NCBI GenBank assembly: GCA_958422185.1
Contig: CATZNW010000001.1
Location: forward strand, 72,310 to 136,309
DNA from: an uncultured Clostridium sp.
GTDB taxonomy: Bacteria > Bacillota > Clostridia > Oscillospirales > Acutalibacteraceae
DNA length: 64,000 nt
Direction: 5' to 3'
Each line of letters begins with the position of its first letter. Within the stretch, counting starts at the first letter, position 1. The position numbers and the translations under genes were made by a program. The notes beneath the pieces are model-generated. The model ran no database searches, was not told where the DNA came from, and saw only the letters and a list, made by a program, of their open reading frames with translations. Shown here one piece after another: positions 18,252 through 27,565 of the stretch.

Positions 18252-18518
18252 TTATTTTCTGAAAACACTGAAAAGGCCTTTTTTCGCATAAGGGTCAGAT
18301 CTTACCGATACTAAAGTATAGCCCGTTTTATCTATTGCATGTTTCAGCGCTGAATGATCAAGCTCCTCCTCTGAGATAATGATACACTGATTTTTTGTAT
18401 GGGAGGACGTAACTTTCTTGACCTTAAACGTATTTCTGATACAATCGTTTATGTGTGCTTCGCACATTCCGCACATCATGCCGTCTATTTTTAAAATTGT
18501 TTTTATCAAAGCAAACAT
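18252..18518 (-). CDS. heavy-metal-associated (HMA) domain protein
   Basis: An 88-residue protein with one HMA-like ferredoxin fold: LKIDGMMCGMCEAHINDCIR holds the CxxC metal site at roughly residues 15-18, and CIIISEEELDHSALKHAIDKTGYTL forms the second half. These domains bind soft metals such as Cu(I). I start at ATG 18518, which matches the family start; an in-frame extension to 18572 has no support. It lies about 100 bases after the DUF3793 gene and is probably cotranscribed with it under the iron-box-like operators at 19351-19402. Confidence 0.8.
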   Translation of the reverse strand: MFALIKTILKIDGMMCGMCEAHINDCIRNTFKVKKVTSSHTKNQCIIISEEELDHSALKHAIDKTGYTLVSVRSDPYAKKGLFSVFRK

Positions 18519-18622
18519 CTCTTTTCGGTAAAATAATCTTGACGCAGGCGTTTGCAGGCCGTGTTCAAGCAAACAGCTCTGCTTTGGTTTATACCTTTAC
18601 GCAGAACTGTAAAATTGCGGTT

Positions 18623-19174
18623 TTATGCGGAAACCGTAAGCTGTAAAACCGATCTGCCGCCGAGCCACTGTTTTTTATAAACACAGCGGCATTTTTTAAA
18701 CCTGCTGAAAACACGCATCGCCTCTTCCTCATTTCCGTAAGCCTGCCAGCAGCCCGAACATTTGCAGTTTCTGCCGCCGTATTTAATAAATCCTTTTACA
18801 TCATCCAGAGGATACCCCAGAAAAAGCCCTATCTCGTGCGGAAATTCGGGGCTGAATTCCAGCCGGGACGCAAGCCTGGCCAAAGCGCGCTCCGGATGCG
18901 TGCTGACATAACCGTATTGCCTTAAAAACTCCGGCACGCCCTGCTTTTGCAGGTCCAGACTCAGCATCGAACGCCTGAAAACATATACCAGCGCCGCATT
19001 TCTACTGCGTTTTAAAACAAATAGCTCAATACCCTTTGGAGCCAGAAGCCTGTTCCAGCGCCGTATCTGTAAATCCGCATTTTTCTCAGCTTCAAGAGAA
19101 AAAGAAAACAGATTTGCGGTTTTAAGAGACGCAAGCGTGGGCGCGCAATGTTCTACAAGGTATTTTTCTATCAT
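18623..19174 (-). CDS. DUF3793 family protein
   Basis: 183 residues. I recognise the DUF3793 pattern: EFPHEIGLFLGYPLDDVKGFI followed by a cysteine-rich tail, CKCSGCWQAYGNEEEA and KKCRCVYKK. The function of the family is unknown; the cysteines suggest metal or redox binding. In other anaerobes, members tend to occur with flavodoxins and metal-handling genes, and here the HMA-domain gene follows. Ribosome site AGGTGAT precedes ATG 19174. The transcript should begin near 19402 and so carries an unusually long leader of about 225 bases after two DtxR-like palindromes. Confidence 0.8.
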   Translation of the reverse strand: MIEKYLVEHCAPTLASLKTANLFSFSLEAEKNADLQIRRWNRLLAPKGIELFVLKRSRNAALVYVFRRSMLSLDLQKQGVPEFLRQYGYVSTHPERALARLASRLEFSPEFPHEIGLFLGYPLDDVKGFIKYGGRNCKCSGCWQAYGNEEEAMRVFSRFKKCRCVYKKQWLGGRSVLQLTVSA

Positions 19175-19350
19175 ACGATCACCTTAAACTCAGGGCTCGG
19201 AGCTTTTATTCATGCAATAAAGGGCGCCGGGGATTTTTTCAAAAGGCAAAACTTGAGGGAGAGTGTAATTTTGCATTTCGGGTACAAAGAAGTTCTGAAG
19301 GAGCTTTTCCGGCGCCCTGCCTATTTCCGTTGTGCAAACAACGGCATGTC
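19175..19350 (-). other. structured leader before DUF3793
   Basis: In the minus-strand transcript AGGGCGCCGG (19318-19309) is perfectly complementary to CCGGCGCCCT (19230-19221), enclosing about 78 bases. Only very short reading frames are present and none has a good ribosome site. It matches no riboswitch I can recognise. Confidence 0.45.
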
Positions 19351-19369
19351 GGGTAGGCTAAGCTAACCC
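19351..19369. promoter_or_regulatory. iron-box-like palindrome 1
   Basis: GGGTAGGCTAAGCTAACCC is a 19-base imperfect palindrome close in length and core to the DtxR/IdeR operator TTAGGTTAGCCTAACCTAA. It lies about 33-51 bases into the predicted transcript of the DUF3793 unit. Confidence 0.55.
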
Positions 19370-19384
19370 ATCCTTCAAAAGAAA

Positions 19385-19402
19385 GGTTAGTTTTAACTAA
19401 CC
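19385..19402. promoter_or_regulatory. iron-box-like palindrome 2
   Basis: GGTTAGTTTTAACTAACC has 8-base perfect arms and covers the predicted start point of the DUF3793 transcript, the classic position for a repressor of the DtxR type. Confidence 0.6.
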
Positions 19403-19408
19403 AATCAA

Positions 19409-19437
19409 AATATACCATATCTCCCGTTATTTGTCAA
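19409..19437 (-). promoter_or_regulatory. sigma-A promoter for the DUF3793-HMA unit
   Basis: Minus strand TTGACA (19437-19432), 17 bases, TATATT (19414-19409). The palindrome at 19385-19402 follows directly. Confidence 0.8.
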
Positions 19438-19546
19438 CAGAAATTTTAAATATGACGAAAGCGCCCCACAGCAATAATGATATGCATCCCAAAAGTCAGA
19501 CGCTTATGGAAGTGCATATCATTTTTATAAAGCAGGTCTTTTCACA

Positions 19547-21010
19547 TCAGTCAACATCTATTTCAATGCAGACCGGAAGCTCGTTTTGCATGTTTGCCGG
19601 CAAGATTATTTCAAAGATCTTTTCATTTTGTTTAAACGGCAGATCCTTATCGTGCCCCAAAATCCTCACAGAGCGGACATCATATCTTATGCCGCCTTCA
19701 TTTGCACGGCGCAGGCTTTTGATCTTAAGGGCCTTAGGAAGCTTGCTTGCCATGGGAAAAACAAATATCTTTCCGGGCTTAACTGTAAAGCAATAATCCC
19801 CTTTGCGGAAAGTTTTATTCTCCTTAAATGAACCGTTTTTGCTCTTTTTGCCTTCAAAAGCGCAGACTTCAAACGGATAAGAACCTTTTATTGCCGCGCC
19901 GTTTACCGAAAGCCATTTGCCTATTTCAAGCAAAAGCGATTTCTCCTCCTCGCAGACAGTGCCGTCCGCTCTGGGGCCGACATTCAGCATAAAGCAGCCG
20001 TTTTTGGAGACCACCTCTATTAAATTTCTTATGACCTCACCGGCAGTTTTGAATTTATTTCCTTCAGTATAGCCCCAGGAATTCTTAGCGGCGGCAGTAT
20101 CATTTTGCCAGAGTTTTCCCAGCGCGCCATCCGTCTGCCCGCGCTCTATATCATACACGGCACACCCGTCAAAGACAGCGCCGACCTTGTAAAAAACGCA
20201 GACTTCCTGCCCCCATTCAAGGCCGCGGTTATAATAATAAGCCAGGAATTTTTTTACATACGGTCGGAATTCACTTTTCTGGATCCACCAGTCAAAATAA
20301 ACAGCAACAGGTTTATTCAGATCTATCATTTCGCAGGCTGACGCCAGCCAGTCTTTGAGCCATTCCTCCGAGGCGGTGATTTCCCTGTCCGTTTTATTGA
20401 TATTGCCGCTTGGCGGTACATAGGCAGGCCCGTAAAGATCGGGATAAAGCCCCCTTGCGCACTCCGATTCCGGATAATATCTGCGCGCGCCGTTCATAAA
20501 CCAAAAATGCTCTGCCCGGTGATTGCTTATCATAAAATCCAGGCCCTCTTTATCACATGCGGCATGCAGCTCCTCCATATAATCCCTGCCGTTCAGTTCC
20601 ATCATATTCCAGCGGTTAAGATCGCTTTTATACATTTTCACGCCGTCATGATGTTCGCCAACAGGCATAATATATCCTGCTCCGCTCGCTTTAAAAAGCC
20701 TGGCCCATTCACCGGCGTCAAACTGATCCGGCTTAAATCTGTCAATAAAATTTCTGTATTCAAAATCCCTGCCGTATTTTCTCATGTGATATTGATTACA
20801 CTTATCACCCTTGATATACATCCTGCGGGGATACCATTCATTACCGAAAGCAGGAACGGAATACACACCCCAGTGAATAAAAATGCCGAATCGCTTTTCG
20901 CGCAGGAATGACGGGATTTGGAATTGCGAAAGGCTTTCCCAGTTATCCTTGAATCTGCCTCGTTTTATAATTTCATCTACGCGTTTGAGATATTCCTCTG
21001 TTTTATTCAT
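19547..21010 (-). CDS. alpha-L-fucosidase (GH29)
   Basis: A 487-residue enzyme without a signal peptide, so probably cytoplasmic. GH29 landmarks: FGIFIHWGVYSVPAFGNEWY near residue 42, a YIMPVGEHHDGVKMY block near 110, NHRAEHFW, and the strand PVAVYFDWWIQK holding the likely nucleophile Asp. The C-terminal half includes NLIEVVSKNGCFMLNVGPRADG, also typical. It removes terminal L-fucose from oligosaccharides. The gene follows the large hydrolase at 21024 by 13 bases with a GGAGG ribosome site, so they form one unit; L-fucose isomerase at the right edge of the window would use the product. Confidence 0.92.
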   Translation of the reverse strand: MNKTEEYLKRVDEIIKRGRFKDNWESLSQFQIPSFLREKRFGIFIHWGVYSVPAFGNEWYPRRMYIKGDKCNQYHMRKYGRDFEYRNFIDRFKPDQFDAGEWARLFKASGAGYIMPVGEHHDGVKMYKSDLNRWNMMELNGRDYMEELHAACDKEGLDFMISNHRAEHFWFMNGARRYYPESECARGLYPDLYGPAYVPPSGNINKTDREITASEEWLKDWLASACEMIDLNKPVAVYFDWWIQKSEFRPYVKKFLAYYYNRGLEWGQEVCVFYKVGAVFDGCAVYDIERGQTDGALGKLWQNDTAAAKNSWGYTEGNKFKTAGEVIRNLIEVVSKNGCFMLNVGPRADGTVCEEEKSLLLEIGKWLSVNGAAIKGSYPFEVCAFEGKKSKNGSFKENKTFRKGDYCFTVKPGKIFVFPMASKLPKALKIKSLRRANEGGIRYDVRSVRILGHDKDLPFKQNEKIFEIILPANMQNELPVCIEIDVD

Positions 21011-21023
21011 AAAAGACCTCCGT

Positions 21024-23438
21024 TCAGGCTTTTGCCGTAATTATGATACCTTTTTTGGCGCCAAGGCGAAATCCATTTTCAAGATTTACTCTTCCGCCGG
21101 TCTGAATCGTATTTATATGCGGCTTACATACGGCGCGCGGACGGAAGCCCATAAGCTTTGAATCGATCTCCGGCCTGATCCTTACCGCCTTATTGCCGAA
21201 ATTATACATACAGATCAGTGCGCTTCCTTTTTTTATGTAAACCGTTGCCTTGACAAGATCATTCTGCGTATCTACGGGGTTCTGAGAATGCCACCAGCCG
21301 CGCATTTCGCTTTCCTCTATTCCGAAGTCATCCCATAATTTATAAATATGATGAGCGTTTTTAATACCCCACCCGAAACGGTTGTTCATGGCATACAGCA
21401 TACCTATGAAAGGATCGCCGCCTCCCTCCAGCATCTGGCTGGCATTGCCGTAAGGTATTCCGGATACTTCCGTTAAAAGATATTCCGGCGAAAGCTTTTT
21501 ATACGGGTATCCCTCGCCTATCCAAAGGGAATCTATAAACGGCAGGATCTCGGCATACAGATTCATACAGCTTGTATAACCGGCCCTTTCCTGTTCGTGA
21601 TTCCACATATGCATATCTATCATGCCGCCGTTTTGCGCAAGCACCTTTTTGGCACGTTCAAGCGTAGTTCTGTCCAGAGCGGTATCATCGATATAAATGC
21701 CTTTAATTCCAATGTTTTTAACGAGCCAGTCCAGTCCTTCTATATAATAGTTATCCAGCCGCGAATCCGGGCGCACTATAAATGAGATATCGGCATCGCC
21801 CTTATATTTTCCGTGCTTATAGTACACGCGCCATGCCGGCAGGATCTTATTTCCGAAATATTCCGTAAGCCATTCAGGCACTCCCTTCCACCAGGAATGC
21901 CCGTCCCCGTCTTTACGGTAGATGATCTCATCGCCCAAAGCTTTATAAGCAAACACCTCTGCCATGTGATTGCTGTGCTCACGCACGGTATAATAAACAT
22001 TAACGCCTATGTTTCTGAACGCGGCATACTGCACAAGATGTTTCATTCTTTCCGTTTCAATGAAAGGATAGTTTATAAACGGATGATACTCGTTTCCGTG
22101 GTGGATATTCACATAATTTAGTCCCAGCCTTGAAGCCTCGTCGACCTGCTTATATCCGTTTTTAAGACGATTGTAATGGCTGTGTCTTACAGAATAATGT
22201 TTTTTATAATCTATGGGTTTAAAAGGGGTAAAATGAAGTTCAAAATCAAAGCTGCGGGTCTCGCCCTTTTTCAGTTTAAAAGCGCCGGTATATGCGGTCA
22301 GCGCACTTGTATCCTTGCCTGTTTCAAACTGAATTCCGCCTCTGCCGCCGTTGTCCCATGTTTCTTCAGGGATCCTTACAGGCAGGTTCTTATAATAGAC
22401 ATTTACGAGCGGGCGAACATAATCCTGAGATTTCCATTTAAAGCGCACGCCCGCGTTGACGGCGCCGGTATAAAAGGTATCCTGCTGCTTGCTTTCCTCC
22501 CATTTATAATTTATATCGTGAGCATATGATCCGTATGAACCAAGACCGTTTACAAACGTGGCACAATCGCTGTTTATCCGTGCTGAAAGGCATATATTGC
22601 GGCATTCGAAATCATGTTCGGCGTGCAGACTGATACGGTAATCCACAGATCCCTCATAGTGCAAAACGCCGGAGATTTCCGCCGTAAGATTCTGCGATCT
22701 TCCACATGCAGTTATCAGAACGCTGCCGCCGTTTTTCTTTAACTGAACATCAGAATACACTATATCTTCGCCCTCGGCAAGGAATGCAAGCCCGGAAGAA
22801 AACAGATTTTTCTGCGCTGTTTCAACTAAATTGACACCCTCGTCAAAATAATATACGGCATTTTCAACAAGTCCGTTTTTGCCTATATAAATATCTCTTC
22901 CGAGAATGCCTATCTTATTTCCGCTGATCTCCGGCTGCGTGAACGGGGATACTACATCGTTATCCAGAAAGCGTGTGGAATTTAACCATAATAAGCGTGA
23001 AAGACGGCTGATATCGTTAAAGCCTCCGTTTTGAACGTATTCACCGGTAAAGCTGACTTCAAGCTCTGCTTTTTTGCTGCCGCAGTCCGTATCAAAAACG
23101 ATCTGTGCGGATACCGTTTTTCCTTCGTTCAGCGGGTCTGCTTTCAAAATTATAAATACGGGCTGAATGTGATCCTGACGCAGAAAGATCTTTTTCGAAA
23201 AGCGCTTTCCGAATTTATCTACGCCGTCTGTATTGATGCAAACAGCTTCTATATCCGACTTAATGTCAACTTTATTTATGATTTTTTCATTTTCCGGAAG
23301 GACTAAAAGCTGTACAACAAAATTTTCCTGAGCCGGCACGCGAAGTTTAAGCATATCCGCGGAAGTCAGACCGTTTAAAACGGACAGATCGGAAAAATGC
23401 TTGATCTGGATTTTTCTGTTTACATAAAATATTTTCAT
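21024..23438 (-). CDS. putative glycoside hydrolase, DUF6067-like
   Basis: An 804-residue protein with no signal peptide. The first ~450 residues are beta-rich, like a galactose-mutarotase-type sandwich (KWESQ... region KLKKGETRSFDFELHFTPFKP), and the second half looks like a TIM barrel: GLNYVNIHHGNEYHP, then GIKGIYIDDTALDR with a likely acidic catalytic pair, then DSLWIGEGYPY. This resembles the DUF6067 group of putative glycosidases, but I cannot name the linkage cleaved. It is the first gene of the unit with the fucosidase and is divergent from the AraC gene, which probably controls it. Ribosome site AGAGG before ATG 23438. Confidence 0.7.
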   Translation of the reverse strand: MKIFYVNRKIQIKHFSDLSVLNGLTSADMLKLRVPAQENFVVQLLVLPENEKIINKVDIKSDIEAVCINTDGVDKFGKRFSKKIFLRQDHIQPVFIILKADPLNEGKTVSAQIVFDTDCGSKKAELEVSFTGEYVQNGGFNDISRLSRLLWLNSTRFLDNDVVSPFTQPEISGNKIGILGRDIYIGKNGLVENAVYYFDEGVNLVETAQKNLFSSGLAFLAEGEDIVYSDVQLKKNGGSVLITACGRSQNLTAEISGVLHYEGSVDYRISLHAEHDFECRNICLSARINSDCATFVNGLGSYGSYAHDINYKWEESKQQDTFYTGAVNAGVRFKWKSQDYVRPLVNVYYKNLPVRIPEETWDNGGRGGIQFETGKDTSALTAYTGAFKLKKGETRSFDFELHFTPFKPIDYKKHYSVRHSHYNRLKNGYKQVDEASRLGLNYVNIHHGNEYHPFINYPFIETERMKHLVQYAAFRNIGVNVYYTVREHSNHMAEVFAYKALGDEIIYRKDGDGHSWWKGVPEWLTEYFGNKILPAWRVYYKHGKYKGDADISFIVRPDSRLDNYYIEGLDWLVKNIGIKGIYIDDTALDRTTLERAKKVLAQNGGMIDMHMWNHEQERAGYTSCMNLYAEILPFIDSLWIGEGYPYKKLSPEYLLTEVSGIPYGNASQMLEGGGDPFIGMLYAMNNRFGWGIKNAHHIYKLWDDFGIEESEMRGWWHSQNPVDTQNDLVKATVYIKKGSALICMYNFGNKAVRIRPEIDSKLMGFRPRAVCKPHINTIQTGGRVNLENGFRLGAKKGIIITAKA

Positions 23439-23725
23439 AATAACCTCTTTCTCCGGATATGGTCTGCGGACTTAAATGTAAACTTTTTCTAAATTCAGGT
23501 ACAAATTAAAAATCAAATGTGCTATAATAACCAAGGTATAAATCACAATTTCAATAACAGATGTTTTATACGGGCTTTAGCGAAAAATATTAAAGAATCG
23601 CTGTTACTGACATATTTATGATATAATATTTGCCCCCGGCAGACAATACACAAAACTGTATTAGAAATACAAAAATCGGAAATGCAGGAATCATTTCCTT
23701 TCAAGCGACTTATAAGGTGATAATT
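23439..23725. other. divergent control region, hydrolase / araC-type gene
   Basis: Holds an extended -10 (TGATATAAT, TATAAT at 23622-23627) reading toward the AraC gene and a dyad GGAAATG-N7-CATTTCC at 23678-23698 in its leader. No clear -35 was found for either direction, as expected when an activator is required. Confidence 0.45.
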
Positions 23726-24562
23726 ATGTATCAATGCACATGGTTTTACACTTCAAACCTGATTCTTCCCAAGGACGAAAATGCAGTTGCCGCCGCATGG
23801 TGCGTTGAGGCAGATGAATTTTACAGATATGAGCTTCAGGAGGACTCCCTTTCTTTAAAAAATATGTACTGCTTTGTGCGCACGGTAAACGGGGAAGGCT
23901 GCCTTGAGACCGTAAACGGAGATAAAATAACGCTTCCTGAAAATACTTATATGATCATCAGGCGTGAAAAAATAAAGGAATACCGGAGCACGCAAAAGAT
24001 CTGGAATTATTATTGGGTTGATTTTCTTTATCATTCCATTCCCGAAATGAAAACGGAAAAAATATACACCGCCGCTTTCACCGAGCATGAAAAAGAGCTT
24101 TTTGACGAGCTGCTTGATATAGGCAGGCAGTTTCCGGGAGAAATAGAATACATTAATTCGGTTTTTAAGCACTATTATTACAACCTTACTCTTCAGCGCG
24201 CGGAACGTCCCAAAACATCAGCGCATAGCGTTAAGCTGTCAGAAGTCTGCACTTATATTCATCAAAAGCTTTATTCACGGCTCACTGTTACGGAGATAGC
24301 CAATTTTTTCAACGTTTCCTCGCGCAGGATACACCAGATCTTCAACGACACGCTTCATGTGTCTCCAAAGCAATATATATCTGATCTGAAAATCGAAAAA
24401 GCAAAACAGATACTGGAAAAAACTTCTATGCCGATTATTGACATAGCGGACGCTCTGGGTTACTACAGTGCTTATCACTTTTCATCAACATTTCAAAGAA
24501 AAACCGGCTGTTCTCCCAGCGCATACAGGAAAAAGATTTTTTCAGAGCCTTCTGATAAATAG
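23726..24562 (+). CDS. AraC family transcriptional regulator
   Basis: A 278-residue regulator: an N-terminal cupin-like sensing half (with LPENTYMIIRREKIKEYRS) and a C-terminal double helix-turn-helix, LTVTEIANFFNVSSRRIHQIFND and MPIIDIADALGYYSAYHFSSTFQRKTGCSP split by a linker. Such proteins usually activate sugar-utilisation genes on binding a sugar. I start at ATG 23726, preceded by AAGGTG at 23714-23719; the open frame reaches back to 23630 without a ribosome site. It lies between the hydrolase unit (divergent) and the mgl genes (same strand), both likely targets. Confidence 0.9.
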   Translation: MYQCTWFYTSNLILPKDENAVAAAWCVEADEFYRYELQEDSLSLKNMYCFVRTVNGEGCLETVNGDKITLPENTYMIIRREKIKEYRSTQKIWNYYWVDFLYHSIPEMKTEKIYTAAFTEHEKELFDELLDIGRQFPGEIEYINSVFKHYYYNLTLQRAERPKTSAHSVKLSEVCTYIHQKLYSRLTVTEIANFFNVSSRRIHQIFNDTLHVSPKQYISDLKIEKAKQILEKTSMPIIDIADALGYYSAYHFSSTFQRKTGCSPSAYRKKIFSEPSDK

Positions 24563-24610
24563 CGGCGATTATCCGTTAATATAAAACAATAAAATACATA
24601 AAACGATCGT

Positions 24611-24639
24611 AAAACGCTCCTTTTATCCGGGGCGTTTTT
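24611..24639 (+). terminator. terminator after the AraC gene (first of two)
   Basis: AAAACGCTCC and GGGGCGTTTTT form a stem with one wobble, followed by T residues. Confidence 0.75.
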
Positions 24640-24652
24640 CCGTACACTGACG

Positions 24653-24677
24653 GGCTGTGATCTTCACAGCCTTTTTT
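24653..24677 (+). terminator. second terminator before mglB
   Basis: GGCTGTGA-TCT-TCACAGCC then TTTTTT. The pair insulates the sugar transporter genes from araC read-through. Confidence 0.85.
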
Positions 24678-24815
24678 AATTTTAAAAAAATTTATCATCC
24701 GAAAAAATTGATTGTTTATTGAAAAAATATTGGCAATATTAAATATGACAGGCAAAAGTTTATATTTTTGCGAAAATACAAGATCGCGCACCGGCGCGGG
24801 AGGCAAAGTGATTTT

Positions 24816-25889
24816 ATGAAAAAATTTTTAGCTTTGATCACATCGATCCTGTTAACCGTTTTCTGTTTTACAGCCTGTTCCGGCGGAAGCACCGGCTCCG
24901 GCTCAGGCGAAATTTCCGTTCTGTACTATACTTTCAGCGACACATATATATCCACGGTTCGAGCAGCACTGGACAAAATATTGAGTGATTCCGGACTCAA
25001 TTACAACGATTACGACGCCAACAGCAACCAGACAACCCAGACTGAGCAGGTACAGACAGCGATTGCAAAAGGCGCGTCGGTTCTGGTAGTAAACGTTGTG
25101 GACACGGGTTCAAACGACGCAGCGCAGAATATCGTTAACCTAGCAAAAGCGCAGAATATACCTGTGATCTTTTTTAACCGTTCCGTAGATGAAAGCGTTG
25201 TTGCAAGCTATGACAAATGCGTTTTTGTCGGCACAGATTATGAGATGGCCGGTCATATGCAGGGTGAGATGATAGGCAATTACCTGCTGCAAAACTATGA
25301 CGCGTATGATCTAAACAAGGACGGGAAGATAAGCTACGTTATGTTCAAGGGGCAGGAGGGCAACCTGGAGGCAATAGCAAGGACCCAGTATGCGGTTGAG
25401 GACTGTAACGCGGTCCTGGAAAGCGCAGGAAAACCGGCCATTGAATTCTATGATGCCGGCAACGCCAACAAATATCTTGTTGATCAGGACGGTAACTGGT
25501 CCTCCGCCGCGGCAACGAACTATATGAGCACGATCCTTGCGCGGCACAGCACGGCAAACAACAATATGGTGGAACTGGTGATCGCAAACAACGATGAAAT
25601 GGCACTTGGAGCAGTATCCGCACTGCAGAGCGCAGGATATAATAAAGGCGACGGCTCTGTTGTCATACCTGTTTTCGGGGTGGACGCCACAGACGCCGCA
25701 AAAGCCAAGATAGCCGACGGCTCCATGGCCGGCACGATCAAGCAGGACGGAGACGGAATGGCGCAGGCGATCAAAACGATCATTGATAATTTCAGTTCGT
25801 CCGCACCACCTCTAACAAATATCGACGCGGAAAATATTGTAGGCTCATGGAGGGTCAACGTACCCTACTCCGCTTACACGGGAGAATGA
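24816..25889 (+). CDS. mglB: sugar-binding lipoprotein of an MglBAC-type ABC transporter
   Basis: A 357-residue periplasmic-binding-protein-fold lipoprotein: lipobox FTACS after a hydrophobic signal. The body matches galactose/glucose-binding MglB: NIPVIFFNRSVDE, VGTDYEMAGHMQGE, and YDLNKDGKISYVMFKG, a calcium-binding loop characteristic of MglB. Near the end IPVFGVDATDAAKAKI is also typical. It delivers galactose, glucose or a related sugar to MglAC. The start ATG 24816 has GGGAGG upstream; the 16 codons before it lack a signal function. First gene of the transporter operon. Confidence 0.9.
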   Translation: MKKFLALITSILLTVFCFTACSGGSTGSGSGEISVLYYTFSDTYISTVRAALDKILSDSGLNYNDYDANSNQTTQTEQVQTAIAKGASVLVVNVVDTGSNDAAQNIVNLAKAQNIPVIFFNRSVDESVVASYDKCVFVGTDYEMAGHMQGEMIGNYLLQNYDAYDLNKDGKISYVMFKGQEGNLEAIARTQYAVEDCNAVLESAGKPAIEFYDAGNANKYLVDQDGNWSSAAATNYMSTILARHSTANNNMVELVIANNDEMALGAVSALQSAGYNKGDGSVVIPVFGVDATDAAKAKIADGSMAGTIKQDGDGMAQAIKTIIDNFSSSAPPLTNIDAENIVGSWRVNVPYSAYTGE

Positions 25890-25906
25890 AAAACGGAAGT
25901 GTTTAA

Positions 25907-27412
25907 ATGGGAAGCAACAATGTGCTGCTGAAAATGGAAAATATAACAAAAAGTTTTCCCGGTGTCAGAGCGCTCGACGGTGTTTCACTGACTGTAAAGG
26001 CAGGCACCGTTCACGCGCTTATGGGTGAAAACGGCGCCGGAAAATCCACACTTATGAAATGCCTGTTCGGCGTATATTCCAAAGACGGCGGTAAAATATT
26101 TCTGGACGGCAAGGAGATCAATTTTAAAAATTCGAAAGAAGCGCTTGAAAACGGAGTTGCAATGGTACACCAGGAACTGAATCAGGCGCTGAAACGCAGT
26201 GTGATGGACAACATGTGGCTCGGAAGGCTGCCGACGGTTTCAAAATTTCTGCCCTTTACAAGCGAAAAGAAGATGTATGAGGAAACGAAACGTGTGTTTG
26301 ACACGCTCAGCCTTGATATAGACCCCCGAACGATAATGGGCAAAATGCCGGTTTCACAAAGGCAGATGGCTGAGATCGCAAAAGCCGTTTCATATGATTC
26401 CCGCGTTATTGTTTTTGACGAGCCGACTTCTTCGCTGACAGACACAGAAGCACAAAAGCTGTTTGAAATCATAGAACATCTTAAGAAAAAAGGCTGCGGA
26501 ATCATTTATATCTCTCATAAGATGGAAGAGATCCTGCGCATATCAGACGAAGTTACGGTCATGAGAGACGGAAAACATATCGCCACAAAACCCGCCGGCG
26601 AGCTTACTACGGACGAGATCATAAAACTTATGGTAGGGCGTGAGCTTAAAAACCGGTATCCTCAAAAAACAAACGTTCCTGGGGAGACACTTTTAACAGT
26701 AAACGATCTTAGCGCGCAATACAAAAAGCTTTATAACGTTTCTTTTACAGCAAGACGCGGTGAGATCCTTGGTATTGCGGGGCTCGACGGTTCCGGGCGC
26801 ACAGAGCTGCTTGAAACCATCTTTGGAATAAACACAAAAAAAAGCGGAAACATATACCTGTGCGGAACCGAAGTCAAAAACAAAAACGCAAAAGACTCAG
26901 TGAAAAACGGCTTTGCTCTGCTGACCGAAGAACGCAGAGCAACGGGGATATTTGCAATTCTTAACATTCGTGACAACGCTGTTATCTCTAGCCTTAAAAG
27001 ATTTGCATACGGCCCGTTTTTAAGCGATAAAAAAATGAAAGAAAGCGTTTCAAAACTTATTGAAGCTCTTAAAATCAAAACTCCCGGCCAGGAAACGAAA
27101 ATAGGCGTGCTCTCCGGCGGCAACCAGCAAAAGGTAATAATCGGCAGATGGCTCCTGACCGAGCCGGACGTTTTACTTTTGGACGAGCCTACGCGCGGCA
27201 TTGATGTTGGCGCGAAATATGAGATCTACAAACTTATAAACGACCTTGCCGCGCGCGGAAAAACCGTTTTGATGGTCTCTTCAGAAATGCCGGAACTGTT
27301 AGGCGTTTGCGACAGGATTCTGGTAATGAGCGGCGGCAGACTTGCCGGTGAAACCAACGCAAAGACCGCCACCCAGGAAGAGATCATGACACTGGCTGCC
27401 AAATATGTTTAA
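25907..27412 (+). CDS. mglA: sugar ABC transporter ATP-binding protein (two NBDs)
   Basis: A 501-residue protein with two fused nucleotide-binding domains as in MglA/RbsA. The first has a full Walker A (GENGAGKST near residue 42), signature region VSQRQMAEIAKA and Walker B VIVFDEPTS. The second has a degenerate Walker A (GLDGSGRTE) and strong LSGGNQQK plus LLLDEPTRGIDVG. This asymmetry is normal for the group. It powers import of the MglB-bound sugar. It is 17 bases downstream of mglB with its own ribosome site. Confidence 0.95.
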   Translation: MGSNNVLLKMENITKSFPGVRALDGVSLTVKAGTVHALMGENGAGKSTLMKCLFGVYSKDGGKIFLDGKEINFKNSKEALENGVAMVHQELNQALKRSVMDNMWLGRLPTVSKFLPFTSEKKMYEETKRVFDTLSLDIDPRTIMGKMPVSQRQMAEIAKAVSYDSRVIVFDEPTSSLTDTEAQKLFEIIEHLKKKGCGIIYISHKMEEILRISDEVTVMRDGKHIATKPAGELTTDEIIKLMVGRELKNRYPQKTNVPGETLLTVNDLSAQYKKLYNVSFTARRGEILGIAGLDGSGRTELLETIFGINTKKSGNIYLCGTEVKNKNAKDSVKNGFALLTEERRATGIFAILNIRDNAVISSLKRFAYGPFLSDKKMKESVSKLIEALKIKTPGQETKIGVLSGGNQQKVIIGRWLLTEPDVLLLDEPTRGIDVGAKYEIYKLINDLAARGKTVLMVSSEMPELLGVCDRILVMSGGRLAGETNAKTATQEEIMTLAAKYV

Positions 27413-27553
27413 TGCAGCACAAGAACGTCCGGCGCCTTGTTTCTGCCTATCAGGCCGGATTCGAGCAGAATAGCTCCGGCTGCTTGCGTTTTAAAGAGCA
27501 TTTCGGCAAAATCAGCGGAAGATCCGCCATAAAACACACCCGTATAATCAAGG
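27413..27553 (-). pseudogene. possible gene relic in the mglA-mglC spacer
   Basis: The 153-base spacer is unusually long for an mgl operon. On the minus strand it is open and ends in a stop just at the mglA end; the codons look like this genome's coding usage, with a tail such as AAGAILLESGLIGRNKAPD. There is no start or ribosome site and I recognise no family. It may be chance. Confidence 0.25.
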
Positions 27554-27565
27554 AGAGATAAAACA

